Origin: Plantago elongata
Lineage: Eukaryota; Streptophyta; Magnoliopsida; Lamiales; Plantaginaceae
NCBI GenBank assembly: GCA_036897095.1
Contig: JAYMSP010002665.1
Location: forward strand, 1-23,007
Length of the DNA: 23,007 nucleotides
Reading direction: 5' to 3'
Shown: piece by piece, positions 1 through 10,554 of the stretch
How the letters are laid out: the number at the start of each line of letters is the position of its first letter
How positions within the stretch are numbered: position 1 is the first letter of the stretch
Position numbers and translations under genes: made by a program
Notes under the pieces: model-generated
What the model was told of the DNA's origin: nothing
Seen by the model: only the letters and a program-made list of their open reading frames with translations
Database searches by the model: none

Positions 1-545
1 AACGATTTTCGTGCAATGCAATGAGGATCAGAAATGCAAGAACAGTAAGATATGCAGAGTACACTGTCACTTTATCACGTCACAAGTAGTAAAACACTAT
101 CATAATTCACTTCCACTTTGGTACACTATCACTTGGAAAATAATATCACTTTCAAAGTACACTGTCACTTGGTCACTAGACTAATACAAATTCACGTCAA
201 TAACAATCGGTAATTCCAAGACACCGGTCTTCTATAGTTTACAGTTAGAGGTACACTATCACTTGGAAACAGTAACACTTTTCAGAATACACTATCATTC
301 GGTGTGAATCAGCAATTGGAGCAATAAAATGTCAAGGCTGGACAGGTAGTATCACCTAAGTGCAAGCCATTTATAGTTTAAGACCCTAACTCGGTAAACA
401 AAATTAATAGACAAGACTCGGTACTCAATCAGCAATTGGGGTAATAAAATGTCACTTGATACAGATAAAGTATTCCTAAGTACAGGTTATCTACCACTTA
501 TACAGTCAGTCAACTAAATCGGTAACTGAGTCGGAGAGATAAACA
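1..545. repeat. Diverged tandem repeat array (about 120-130 bp units)
   Basis: A motif close to TACACTATCACTTGG recurs at about 59, 121, 158, 251 and 287, with spacings of 36-37 bp inside pairs and 130 bp between pairs. A second motif (AATCAGCAATTGG followed by AATAAAATGTCA) occurs at 306 and again at 426, 120 bp apart, and the sequence after each copy (CCTAAGT, then a TTATAGTTTA-like stretch) also aligns. This is a decayed higher-order tandem repeat that probably continues to the left of the window. No open frame is preserved through it. It could be a satellite or the repeat-bearing part of a decayed retroelement. Confidence 0.6.
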
Positions 546-1147
546 GGTACCGGAATGAAATACGAGGAATGAACAATAGCACTTTAACTTTTCCAGGGCC
601 TGATGCCGAAAGCCAGCTATCACTCACCGTTTATCTCTGGTGCTTCAGGAGCTTCCGAAGATCCTGATAACATATAATAATACTATTTAATAACTTAAGT
701 TCCGGATGGTTTGATAATTTCTAACAAGGTTTTTTATTTAATATCTTAGCCTTCTTACTATTCTGTCACTTAATTAAATTATGTCACTTATTTCTGCTAA
801 CCGGTAAGATGGTATTTTCCGGCTTTCCAAACTTAGTCAGTATTTTACTTCCAACAGATAATCCAACTACAGACAATAAGTCTGTCCAACAATCCCATCC
901 TCCAACAGTATCCCATAAATAATATTATATTCTTAACTCCTAGTCGACGGCAAGTCGACATTTATTCGATATAACAGTAGAACTTGATTTCTATTACCGG
1001 TTAATAATTATCACCAATCAGTAATTAGCAATAATTAACCTTTAATTAATAATTAACACTAATTACCTGATAATTAATTAATACTAATGACATTAATTAA
1101 TGATAATTAAATATTAATTATGACTAATAGTAATTAGCTAGCAATAA
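546..1147. other. Gene-free AT-rich stretch
   Basis: No gene is visible. From about 1000 to 1150 the DNA is a low-complexity mix of TTAATTA and TAATTA words that form many overlapping short palindromes. Nothing else stands out. Confidence 0.5.
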
Positions 1148-1209
1148 TTAACTATGGTATGTTTTGAAATATAATACAATTATTAAATTTTGATATAAAT
1201 TGAAATACA

Positions 1210-1410
1210 TAACATGAATAAATAGATTTATGTGCGCGATCTGCTCACGATCAGTCGAGCTTTTTATCATAGTGCTCGTTGCTCGCTCAACACTGAGTCG
1301 ATCTTGACCACGATGAAGCTCGCGTTGACCGATCACAAACTCGAACTGAGCTTTGATCAAGTTTTTTCACGATCATTCGCGAACAGCTTGACTCATTTAC
1401 ACCCCTAGTT
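1210..1410 (-). mobile_element. Degenerate transposon end, Ac/hAT-like
   Basis: Read on the minus strand, the block starts at 1410 with TAGGGGTGTAAATGAG and continues into a GC-richer segment full of GATC, CGAG and AGCTCG words, unlike the AT-rich DNA around it. TAGGGGTG-type termini followed by AGCTCGA-rich subterminal DNA are common in plant hAT-like non-autonomous elements. I could not find the opposite terminus or a target-site duplication, so this is a truncated or decayed copy and the left limit is approximate. The 70-codon minus-strand frame across it is a by-product of the composition. Confidence 0.4.
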
Positions 1411-4400
1411 GACTCTATAGTAGAGGTTTAGATTTGATTTATAGTTAGTATGATATGATTTATTTTTCTTTATAATTGTTCGTTAAAAGTATTATTTGTG
1501 CTATTGACTCTTTATTAATAAAAATTTAGCCTTTCCGAAAAAGAGAATTATCATTAGTGTTTTATCTGTTAATTTGACATGTATATTGTTATTAGTTTAA
1601 ATTTAGGAAGTTGAACTTAAAGTTATTATTAATGAATCTCATATAAAAATGTCCATCTCATTGGTGATTATGGGCAGTGATATATATATAATTCGATTTT
1701 ATAACGAACTCCAACTAATATAGAAAATCGATACTATTGAACCTCGGGAAAAGATATAATTTATTCATTTTGCTAATAATTTGATGGTTTCTTTTAGAGC
1801 GTGATAATTTTCCGTAACAAATTATATTATGGTCGTAATAATTAATAATGACCTCCAATATGCAGACTGACAAATTTCACGTATTAGATCAAGTTACGCA
1901 CATAATTTCCAAGTGATTGATTGTAAATCAATTTAAAATGAAAAATGTTCATTCAAATAATCTATTTTGTATATAAAATAGGCTATTTAAAAATACATTT
2001 CTCAATTCAGATTGTTTATCATTCAGTCCCAAATATATCAGGGCAACAATGTATAGCGTATAGTGTACACAAGAGTAATGAAAATGAAAGGTGCCTAATT
2101 TTACGGCATTGTCTAGTTTGTTTCTTGTGACACTTTGAATCTAATACATTGACACATTGGAGAACACTCCAATGTTGCTAATTTTAGCATTTTGACGTTC
2201 ATTTAGTGTTCTACTTGGCCCAATTACAGTATAGATTTTAGAATCATGGCTATAATGCTTCATTTTTAATTTTCATACTTGTCTGTCACGTTAATATTAT
2301 TAACTACGTGTAATAAAATTATGTATCCATCCGATACTACCAATTAAAACGAATTATGTGGAAGTAGAATTTTTGGAAGATTCTAGTACACCAGAATATA
2401 TATGGTGACTCATCTCATCTGATATTGGTAACACCAAAGACTCTAGGAGTATCTCTCTATTGTTTCAAATGTAGATATATATTGAAATTACATGCCTAAT
2501 GCATAAATATGGTTAAAAGTTAACTCAAATCGTGTTTGTTTATACTACTACTTTACATTGTTAACGTCTAATGCATTGCTTCTTTAATATACAATTGCTG
2601 GTCTAGTAGAGAAAAGCTCTATTTTTATAAAGGATCTTTTAAAAAACTTTTGATAGTTTCATGGGGCTTCTAGTTTCATTCATCTTCTTCATAAATTATA
2701 TTGAACAAGGGAGCTTCGGTGTATCGAAGCTCCGGTATGGAGCTTGCATGGAAGGAAAATATGAAAATATAAAACATTGAAAATTTTATGTTGTGATTTG
2801 AAAGTTTTTGGAGGTTAATTGTAATAAAATGAAATAAGAAATTTGAAAGAAATTGAGAAAAACTTGTTTTCACTCTCATATGACATGATCACAATTTTTC
2901 GGTGCAAAATAATATTTTCACTGTCTAAGTTTCGTCGTTTCGTGACTTTTTATGGTCAACACTTATAAACTTTGTTTGAAAATTACTCATTAATAATGTT
3001 GGTAAAAATAATTAAAATTCATATTTGTAACTATTTCATTCTGAATTTTCATTAAATATATTTTTTTAATCAATTAAAAGTATAATATGTGAGTAAATTA
3101 TAAATAAAGTTAAACGACGTTGTTCAAAAAAAGTTAAAATGGACAATTAAACTGTGACAAAAGGAATATTTATTTTACTTAAGTTCAAAATGTTGGGGAC
3201 GTTGAATACTTAATCATATATAGGACATTTAAAAAGATGTTTAAATGTAAATCGTAGATGCATATATATAAAATAGAAAATGAAGTAAACAAACAATGTA
3301 AGTTGCATACTTTCATTGGTCGGCTTCCAAAGCCCTACTTTTTGTCCGTACAGATTTCAAAGCTATTGGTACCACATTATGTTTTAAGTAGTGCTTTTAA
3401 GTTAACGTACGTACGCCCCGATTTAGTGAGAGGACAGTTGATTCCTCTTATTACAGTTTGGTACTGTTTTCCTTTTCCCTTTCATTTCAGTCACTGCATA
3501 CAACTATTTCTTCTTCTTGCATCCGCGTCCACGTCCTCAAATTAAAACTAGTTACATTTGTACTCCCTGATGCTATAACTTCTGAATTTACTCCAATTAC
3601 TCTGCATCAGTTTGATGAACTTCTCGCACTTGATTCTGTTTGGAGTTTCATTCCCCCTGACCCCCACAACATAAAAGCTTTGCATCTTCATTTAACGACT
3701 TGCTACCAAAAAAACAACGACAATCCACTTAACTTCATGTAAAAACTGGTTATGTTTCCAGGTAAAGATCAGGAAGTCCATTACTAGTAATTTCATTATG
3801 AATTTATAATGGTTAGAAACATGACAACATCTTGATGATTTAAGTATAGCACATTATGCAGATAATATTTTCTATCAAGTCAAGACATGATGTCCAATTC
3901 TCCATCATTTTCTGAATGGTCACTTACATACTGACAGATGATCAAGACAAGAACTATGAATATTCTGTGCAGCAGAAAGAGGTACTGAACAAGTTACAAC
4001 GTAAAACAAGAAGAAAGACAACTGTTCTGGTCTTCAATATTATACAATAACCTGGATGCATATTTGACATTAACAACGCAGAATAAGTCGTTATGTCAAA
4101 CAATTTATGCAAAGGTCTCTTCGTTCAGAGGAATGAAACAAAAGTAATATGAGGTCCTGCAAGTGTTCGCAAAATGATATGTATTATGTAACCTGTTTTG
4201 GCTCTTAAACTCATAAAAACTTGTTAAACAAACATCTGTGGATAGTGGATTCTAACCTCCTAAGCATATACACAGAATATCACGTATTGTATGATTTGCA
4301 AAGCGTATAGACAGAAAACAGCTCATTGACAGAAAGGATCCACTAACATAATAATGAGTCAATGGAACTGTCCATGTACTGATAGATGATCATCAATGCA

Positions 4401-5244
4401 GGAAATGGATAAAGATTGTTCAGCTATATCACTTGAAGACGATAGATAAGGATTCCATAAGGTGAGGAGATCCCGTTTTCTGGCCTTCAAGAAAGGTATC
4501 AAACGCAACAGGAGTCAATTCAGGAGATAAAATAATAGCCTAAGTTTGGCACTTTTCGAGATACTTCATGTTAAGTGGTAAATATCAATGTCTCCACAAT
4601 TTTAATATGGTGTCAAAATATATCATCCACAAAAGATCATGCAATAGTTGCCAATAAAACATGCAAGTACTTTATGTATGGTGTGGATTAATTGGATAAT
4701 CATCACCTCGTAATGTATGTTACAAAACGTATCTGTCACGGCAGGATTTGAATGATCTATCTACGGTTATTGAAGCTGTTGATAAGAACGAATCCTTTCG
4801 TAATCTTCTTGATTTCTTTATTTTAATATTGTTGTATAACAAAATGACTAACAGATCCCTATTGACCAGTTCTGTGTATGGGCATGGAATATTGAGTACA
4901 TGAAACAAGTACATAACATAGACATGCATGGTTTGGTATTGACATCAGTAGTATATCTGTTTCTATATTCAGAAGAAATTTACTTATGAGACTACTGACA
5001 GGCTGTCATAAGCTTGCATAACAAAATGTGTCCTCAAAGATGTGTCGAGTTTCTCAATGCAAGGTTGTGAACAAATGACCAGATATGTGAAATTGTGTAA
5101 GAGATATCATATCGAGAAAAGAAATCACAAAGGGTTGTAAGATCGCATATTCAGACTAATCTCATTCTGAGATTTGTTCTCCCTGTTTCAAGCCAGAGAA
5201 AAAGGGAGTGGGTTCCAGTTTAAGCCCATCAGTGCAGCTCTCTC
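1411..5244. other. Long intergenic region without a supported gene
   Basis: I see no coding exon with splice sites or recognisable protein similarity. Two perfect 9-bp-stem hairpins occur at 2154-2175 and 2710-2733. The only open frames of note overlap between 3258 and 3742 (95 and 94 codons, plus strand). Neither resembles a family I know and neither has a convincing continuation. The region 3750-5240 is less AT-extreme than its surroundings but shows only short unrelated frames. Confidence 0.4.
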
Positions 5245-5605
5245 AGTGCATGTTTGCAGCAGTTTTCCTGACACTGCTAACTGCTTAATGGTTATATGTA
5301 GCAGAAGTAGAACAGAAGTGTTTACATGAACATAAACCGATTTCTGATATCAACAAGCTTAAAAGTGAATAGAAAGTTTTCCAGAAATGATAATCAAAAT
5401 CACTTTAGATTATCAGAAGTCATTTGAGTGCATTTCTGCAACAGTTTTCCAAACATTGGTAACTGCTTGATGGTCATATGTTTACGTGCACAAAACCAGT
5501 TCCGGATATCAACAGGCTCAAAAGCAGATAGCAACTTTTCCAGAACTGATTTTCTAAATCACTTATTTTCGTACTTTAAGATAATCAGAAGTCATTGAAA
5601 CATGG
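5245..5605. repeat. Diverged 182-bp tandem duplication
   Basis: Unit 1 starts at 5245 and unit 2 at 5427. Both begin with AGTGCAT, a TTTGCAGCAG or TTCTGCAACAG stretch and AGTTTTCC. Both then show AACTGCTT-ATGGT-ATATG, a GATATCAACA block, a TTTTCCAGAA block and ATCAGAAGTCATT near the end. The copies differ by many substitutions and small gaps, so the duplication is old. It lies about 550 bp upstream of the GRAS gene and may fall in its distal promoter. No coding capacity is evident. Confidence 0.65.
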
Positions 5606-6080
5606 TCATGCATGAATCTGTTATCGACACACAATTCATTTGGATAAAAATCTTACTAGTGCTTCTTGATATACTTAACATTTTCCTTTTGCATGTATGA
5701 AAGTAAAAAATAAACTCAAGTTTCGCTATCAAGCAAAGCGGCTAAGGTAGGTAAACTGGGGAAGTTTTGTGTTGTTATGTGATTTAATAGTAATAATGTT
5801 TCACTATTTCATCACCATGATGACAATTTGGGACCCAAGTAGACTGCTATGTTAAGCCCTGTATGATACAAAAGGACATAATCTTGAAAGGGACAACAAA
5901 TATTTTTAAGAACCAGTTTTTAAAATTGGCCTGAGGTTGTCGTGTAATGTCCAAGAAAATTTCAAGAAGGTAAGAGGAATTTAGAGGAAACTTCACTATA
6001 GTATATAATGAACAATAGAGTAGTCTTTCCTCTGTATTGTTTATTGATTCATGTCAACATCTGATAGGAAAATTATGTAG

Positions 6081-6088
6081 TATAAATT
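6081..6088 (+). promoter_or_regulatory. Candidate TATA box of the GRAS gene
   Basis: TATAAATT lies 65 bp before the ATG at 6153. A transcription start about 30 bp downstream would give a 5' leader of roughly 40 nt containing a CT-rich run (TTCCCCCTCTCCTCC). The placement is typical for a plant core promoter, but it is inferred only from sequence. Confidence 0.5.
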
Positions 6089-6152
6089 TAGGCTCACTAG
6101 CACAGTTTAATTCCCCCTCTCCTCCGATCTGCAACACATCATATATACGAAG

Positions 6153-7700
6153 ATGATGCAGTCAGAGTTGCTTCTTCCCTCTTGGCCTGCCTTCAACTTT
6201 GCAACCTCAACCCTTGATCAGAACATGCCTTATAATCAAGAAACCATGATCTTTTCGGAGTATAACGACTTTGATTTCCCCAGTTCATACACCTCTCCCA
6301 ACAATTCGTCAAACTCGTCTGCCCCTATCATGCTTGCTGATGTGCTCGTTGACCTTGAAAACTTTGGTGACGAAATCCAGGCCGATTCAGGTATGGAGAT
6401 GGATTTTGAGACTATTATTCCTAGCGGAGAAATTGATGATTTTTGTCAATGGATAAATGAAAATTGTAGTGAAGGGAATTCTTCGTCTCCAGTAACCGTG
6501 GATGGCGATGATTTATGGAGTCCATGTTTTTCTTTGGACTCTAGCCAGAACTCGGTACAGCTTCCTATGGACATGGCAGTAGTTTTGCCAGGGGATGATA
6601 TGGTGTTGGATGGCTACTCAAGTCTCCTTCACCTTCTAAGGGCTTACGGAGAGGCTGTGGAGAACGGTGAGAAGGAACTTGCGGGTGTAATTGCTGAGTC
6701 GGTGAAAGAGAAAAGCAGTCCGATAGGCAACACGATAGAACGTGTTGCTTACAACCTGTTCCAGTCCCGAGAGGATCAGGGTGAATACTTGAGGCAAGAG
6801 TCGATCAAGAACTATTACGCAGCGTTCAAGGTATTTTACCAAAGCATCCCAAATGGTAGGTTTGCTCACTTTGCTGCTAATTCAGCTATTCTGGAAAATG
6901 TGCCTGATGACATGGAGATAGTACATTTAATTGACTTTGATATGGGAGAAGCCATTCAGTTGCCTCAGGTGATTGAGGCCTTGGGCCGGAAACACAAGGC
7001 ATTGAGGCTCACATCGATAAAAACGGAAGAGGAATCTGCCTCCTCTTGCTGGGACTTTGAGAGGACTAAAGAGCGGCTTCAGAATCATGCAAGCCAGTAC
7101 GGTGTAAAACTGGTAATTGAAGAAAAGGATATTGCAGTTGTTGTTCATGATCTTATGAGAATGAAGAGCACAGGAATGAATCATGAATGGTTAGTGTTCA
7201 ATTGCATGGTGGGACTTCCACATATGGGCGGACAAAGGCCAAGGAGTCATGTAACCGAGTTTGTGAAGGTTGCGAAAGAGTTCTTGGTTGATTTACCAGG
7301 AATGCTGATTCTTGGTGATGGAGAAGTAGTAGAGAGCCTGAGAAGAAATTTGGCTTATTCTCCGCCTTTTGAAAAGGTTTTGAGGCACTATCAAGCGATT
7401 TTTGAATCATTGGAAATGAACTTCCCTGGTTATCTTGTGGAAGCCAGAACCGCATTGGAAAGTCTGTTTCTAGCACCATTCATGTGCCCTGTTGCTTGGT
7501 CAAAGCAAACAACAGACGTTCGACTACAAACAGGATTGGAGGGACGGAAATTCAGCCAAGGTAGCTTGGCAGAAGCTAGACATTTGGTGAACGAGAGGGA
7601 GGATTCGTACAAAGTACAGATCGAAGGGGATAGCGAACACGAGATGGTGTTGTTGTGGAAGGAGACACCACTAGTAAGAGTTTCTGTTTGGATGTTATGA
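6153..7700 (+). CDS. GRAS-family transcription factor, NSP2-like
   Basis: This is an intronless 515-aa protein. Residues 1-150 form an acidic, Ser/Asn-rich variable N-terminus typical of GRAS proteins. The GRAS domain follows: LHRI from about 154 (SSLLHLLRAYGEAVENG) to 235; the VHIID-type motif as VHLIDFDMGEAIQ at 257-269; LHRII to about 350 (WLVFNCMVGLPHMGG at 346-360); a PFYRE-like segment around 401-445 with HYQAIFESLE; and a C-terminal SAW segment ending VLLWKETPLVRVSVWML. VHxxDFDMGExxQ with FNCMxGLPHM is what I associate with proteins annotated 'nodulation signaling pathway 2-like' (NSP2/SCL26 side of the family). NSP2 acts in the nucleus with NSP1 in symbiosis signalling and strigolactone synthesis. 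That role is family knowledge and is not shown here. Family membership is firm; the subfamily is tentative. The first of two adjacent ATGs was taken; Met2 is equally possible. Confidence 0.93.
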   Translation: MMQSELLLPSWPAFNFATSTLDQNMPYNQETMIFSEYNDFDFPSSYTSPNNSSNSSAPIMLADVLVDLENFGDEIQADSGMEMDFETIIPSGEIDDFCQWINENCSEGNSSSPVTVDGDDLWSPCFSLDSSQNSVQLPMDMAVVLPGDDMVLDGYSSLLHLLRAYGEAVENGEKELAGVIAESVKEKSSPIGNTIERVAYNLFQSREDQGEYLRQESIKNYYAAFKVFYQSIPNGRFAHFAANSAILENVPDDMEIVHLIDFDMGEAIQLPQVIEALGRKHKALRLTSIKTEEESASSCWDFERTKERLQNHASQYGVKLVIEEKDIAVVVHDLMRMKSTGMNHEWLVFNCMVGLPHMGGQRPRSHVTEFVKVAKEFLVDLPGMLILGDGEVVESLRRNLAYSPPFEKVLRHYQAIFESLEMNFPGYLVEARTALESLFLAPFMCPVAWSKQTTDVRLQTGLEGRKFSQGSLAEARHLVNEREDSYKVQIEGDSEHEMVLLWKETPLVRVSVWML

Positions 7701-9644
7701 AAACATCTGAAAAACCTGCAGTGGTTAGGCTATTGTGTGGAGATATTGGTATATATATATGGTGGAGTATTGTAGAGTACTGTATAGGTATTGATAAACT
7801 GTATTCATAGGATTGGTTATCTAAGATAAAGAATGCAATAATATGAAATGATTCATATATTGAGAGCCTGAGGCCAAATTCATGAGAAAGATTATCAAAA
7901 GAACTGTGCTCAATTAGTGCAGATGTGTGCTCAAAAGAACTGTGCTCAATTAGACCTTGGTAATGATTCAAAGGAAAAAATAGGATGTTTATAAGGAGGG
8001 GCGGATACAGTATTTTCAAAAGGGTCGTGCTCAATGTATTGGAAGTTGTGCTGTATGCTCATAGGGTGCCATTGGGCTTCATGGCACAGTCCTTAGTTGA
8101 CGTGTTGGGACTTGAGATGACTGTTTGGCTTTACCATTATTTTCGTAATGAACTTGATATTTATTGTGTTTAGTTGTAGCCGATGGACCTTACCTGAATA
8201 AATAATCTAACAGGCTAACATGAACCTAATATAAAGGCTTTATTTCATATACCCCAATTAAATAGTCTCCCACAAATAGATACATCGTAAATCAACAATT
8301 ACTATATGAACTAATTAAATTATGTATAATTATATATAAGTTTAAATTATTTAAAAAAGACCAAACACATCCTTATATTTCAAATTAAACATTTGACCTA
8401 ACTTGTACAATGTTCACATTTACCGCAAATATACATTTTATTTTATAAATTTATATTATTTACTCCATATTTATATTACGATTATCTACAAAAATCGAAC
8501 ATTCATTAACAAAATAAATATAGGAGAATTAATATTATACTTTTATAATTCTACAAGGAAAGTATACTGCCTAAATAATTTTTTTAATGTTTTAATATGT
8601 TTTTGCACAATTTATTTTTATTTTTTACTTGATTTCTACCATGAATATCGGAATATGAACTCTCAAGAAAGTTCATCAGTTAATATGTCCTTTCATCAAT
8701 TGAACAATTTGATTTGTTATAACAATATTCAAAGAATAAAATACAAATGAATTTAGTCATTTTATATGAAATGAAAGAACATAAATTTGTCAAAAATGAA
8801 TTTGAAATATATTAAATAATATTTTAATTTTAAATATACTTGGATATGGTATATGATTTGAAAATTTCAAGAAATAAAATTTAAGAAAATCAAACATTAA
8901 AAGTTGTAAGAAGTCAATATAATTTTATCCGAAGAAAATAGAAAAATTAAAAGATATTAATTAAATATAAAAGATCTTAGTTGAATTAGAGAAAGTAAGA
9001 GTGATAATTTACAAAATGAAAAATAAGGTCATGTTTGGAAGAGACACTTTGGTCAACTTAAAATTAAAAAAATGAATCTATATGTAAAAGCTGAACTAAG
9101 ATACACCTTAATGTTAAGCAATTTAAAAGGGGTGCTAGATGAAATTCACCAAAATATTAATCATGCCCCCGGATCCTGGACCTATTTGGACTTGAAACCG
9201 AAACTTATGAAGGGTTCTCAGATGTATCCGGACTCACACTCATTTAGCCCTGAACGAGAACCTAAGCACATTGGTTAAGGTAGAGTATATGTATTATTTT
9301 AAAGAGGTGATGCATGGATCTAAACCTATAATAATAGATAAAAAGGAATGAGTAGGGCCTCTTCACCTACACATTAAGAACAATATCGATGATGTAATAT
9401 GCTAGTTCGTCATATACCTCCATCTACCCGATCACCCTACGAGTTCCAATGAGCATTTGTTCTCTTTAAAATACTCAATATATAGGTGCAAGGTGTCTCT
9501 ATATCTTGTACTTCCAACGAATCAAAATGAACATCATCACAATTCTTCGGAAAATCAATAAATTCATGAATATAAATCGAAATTTAAATTCAGTCTGATG
9601 TTACAAAATTCTTGATCCGTCTGTTGCTTCTGGTGACATCAAAA
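7701..9644. other. AT-rich intergenic region, GRAS 3' flank to FLZ gene
   Basis: No further gene is supported. The first 150 bp after the GRAS stop should hold its 3' UTR (AATAAT and AATAAAG-like A-rich words near 7825-7845). The stretch 8220-9050 is extremely AT-rich. A non-repetitive, slightly GC-richer block at 9120-9290 contains a 68-codon frame (9072-9278) without recognisable similarity. The 3' UTR of the minus-strand FLZ gene should occupy part of 9400-9644. Confidence 0.45.
7895..7954. repeat. Direct repeat of 23 bp
   Basis: TCAAAAGAACTGTGCTCAAT plus TAG occurs at 7895-7917 and is repeated exactly at 7932-7954. The two copies are separated by GTGCAGATGTGTGC. A partial relative (TCAAAAGGGTCGTGCTCAAT) is at about 8016-8035. 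The repeat lies just downstream of the GRAS gene. Its role is unknown and it may be a small tandem expansion. Confidence 0.6.
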
Positions 9645-10048
9645 TCATGCGTAACCAGCCTTATTCATCGCCTCACTCCGACAGTAAATAGAGCAATATG
9701 CTCCGTCACTGAAATCACAGATTAACAACAAGAGACAATTATAAATTAATTAATTAAAACACACGAATAAATGTATTTAGAATCTCAAACTTGCAAAGAT
9801 AGATTAACTAACCAGAACATATATGTTGCAAATCCATCATATATCTTTTTCTTGCACTCCGCGCAAGAGGTGAAATCCAGTGAAGCATTCCTTTTATGTT
9901 CTTCAAAACAAGGCCCTAGCGCAAATTCCACATTCTTGGTTGTCGTAGATTCCGACGAGCCTTTGGGGAGCTGAACGTTGGCAATGTTTGGTGGATTCTC
10001 CAGAGAAGTTGTTGATCTATCTTCATGAGAACGCTTCTTCAAACTCAT
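9645..10048 (-). CDS. Small FLZ-type (DUF581) zinc-finger protein, two exons
   Basis: Exon 1 is 10048-9813 and exon 2 is 9708-9645, giving 99 aa. The donor is CTG|GTTAG and the acceptor TTTCAG|TGACGG; phase 2 is restored across the 104-nt intron. Exon 1 encodes a polar N-terminus (MSLKKRSHEDRS) and the first half of the finger, SCAECKKKIYDGFATYMF at 61-78. Exon 2 supplies DGAYCSIYCR and a short tail ending NKAGYA. Together they give C-x2-C-x18-C-x3-C with the CSxxC second half, which is the FCS-like zinc finger of plants. FLZ proteins bind the kinase SnRK1 through this domain in energy and hormone signalling (family knowledge). The consensus FC before the third ligand is YC here, and the linker is one residue shorter than usual because the splice gives YMFCDG rather than YMYRGD. 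The extra Cys at the junction (residue 79) is created by splicing. The third and fourth ligands lie in the 64-nt second exon, so a single-exon reading loses half the finger. Confidence 0.82.
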
Positions 10049-10117
10049 TGTCCTAATTGATGATGACTACTTAACAAGGTGATTGGTAGGTAACAAACTG
10101 TATGGCATTGGAAGAGA

Positions 10118-10125
10118 TATTTATA
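10118..10125 (-). promoter_or_regulatory. Candidate TATA box of the FLZ gene
   Basis: On the minus strand TATAAATA lies 70 bp before the ATG at 10048, which fits a start site near 10090 and a leader of about 40 nt. Upstream of it (at higher coordinates) the promoter is a tandem duplication. Confidence 0.5.
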
Positions 10126-10160
10126 TTACTATTGGAGAATAGATTTTTTTGGACATTTTA

Positions 10161-10390
10161 TTAAGTGTGGAAATTATGATTACTCACTTTCCTTCCTTTT
10201 TTATTTTCTTTATGGGAAGAAAGTGTGAGCAATTTTTTTAATTAGGTCAAGATTATGTAATCATATATTTGGATATGCATTAAGTGTGGAAATTATGATT
10301 TTTTTTTCAATTTCAATTTTATTTATGGGAATAAATTGGGAGTGTGTGTGTGTGTGTTATTTTTTTGGTCAAGATTTTATAATCATAATT
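10161..10390. repeat. 119-bp tandem duplication next to the FLZ promoter
   Basis: TTAAGTGTGGAAATTATGAT occurs at 10161 and again at 10280. Both copies continue through a T-rich stretch, TTTATGGGAA and AATTTTTTT-like runs, GGTCAAGATT and a final AATCATA. The second copy contains a (GT)n microsatellite near 10342-10355 and stops where the LTR-like element starts at 10391. Confidence 0.7.
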
Positions 10391-10554
10391 TGTAACGACC
10401 TAAACATTTGTTAGTTCAATGTTACGCACTTTAATACGAATTAGAGCATCAAAGCGTAGTTTGCATACGTTGAATTGTTAACCCAAGCTTATTATCCTCA
10501 ATTCAGGCCAATTTTCATTGCCAGCTCATTTTCTAATCAATTTACAAAGCTCAA

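Noticed and set aside
3258..3742. Two overlapping plus-strand open frames of 95 and 94 codons
   Set aside because: Low-complexity composition, no recognisable domain, no splice continuation I could support and no promoter signal. They are probably chance frames.
7576..8034. A 152-codon minus-strand frame over the GRAS 3' end
   Set aside because: It overlaps the end of the well-supported GRAS coding region on the other strand, and its remainder is AT-rich flank with repeated words. It looks like a shadow frame.
8403..8750. A 115-codon plus-strand frame rich in Ile, Tyr, Phe and Asn
   Set aside because: The composition is that of translated AT-rich DNA, with no domain or membrane-protein pattern that is not explained by base content.
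9072..9278. A 68-codon frame in a slightly GC-richer block
   Set aside because: No similarity to a family I know and no exon partners. It may be a transposon relic, but I could not show it.
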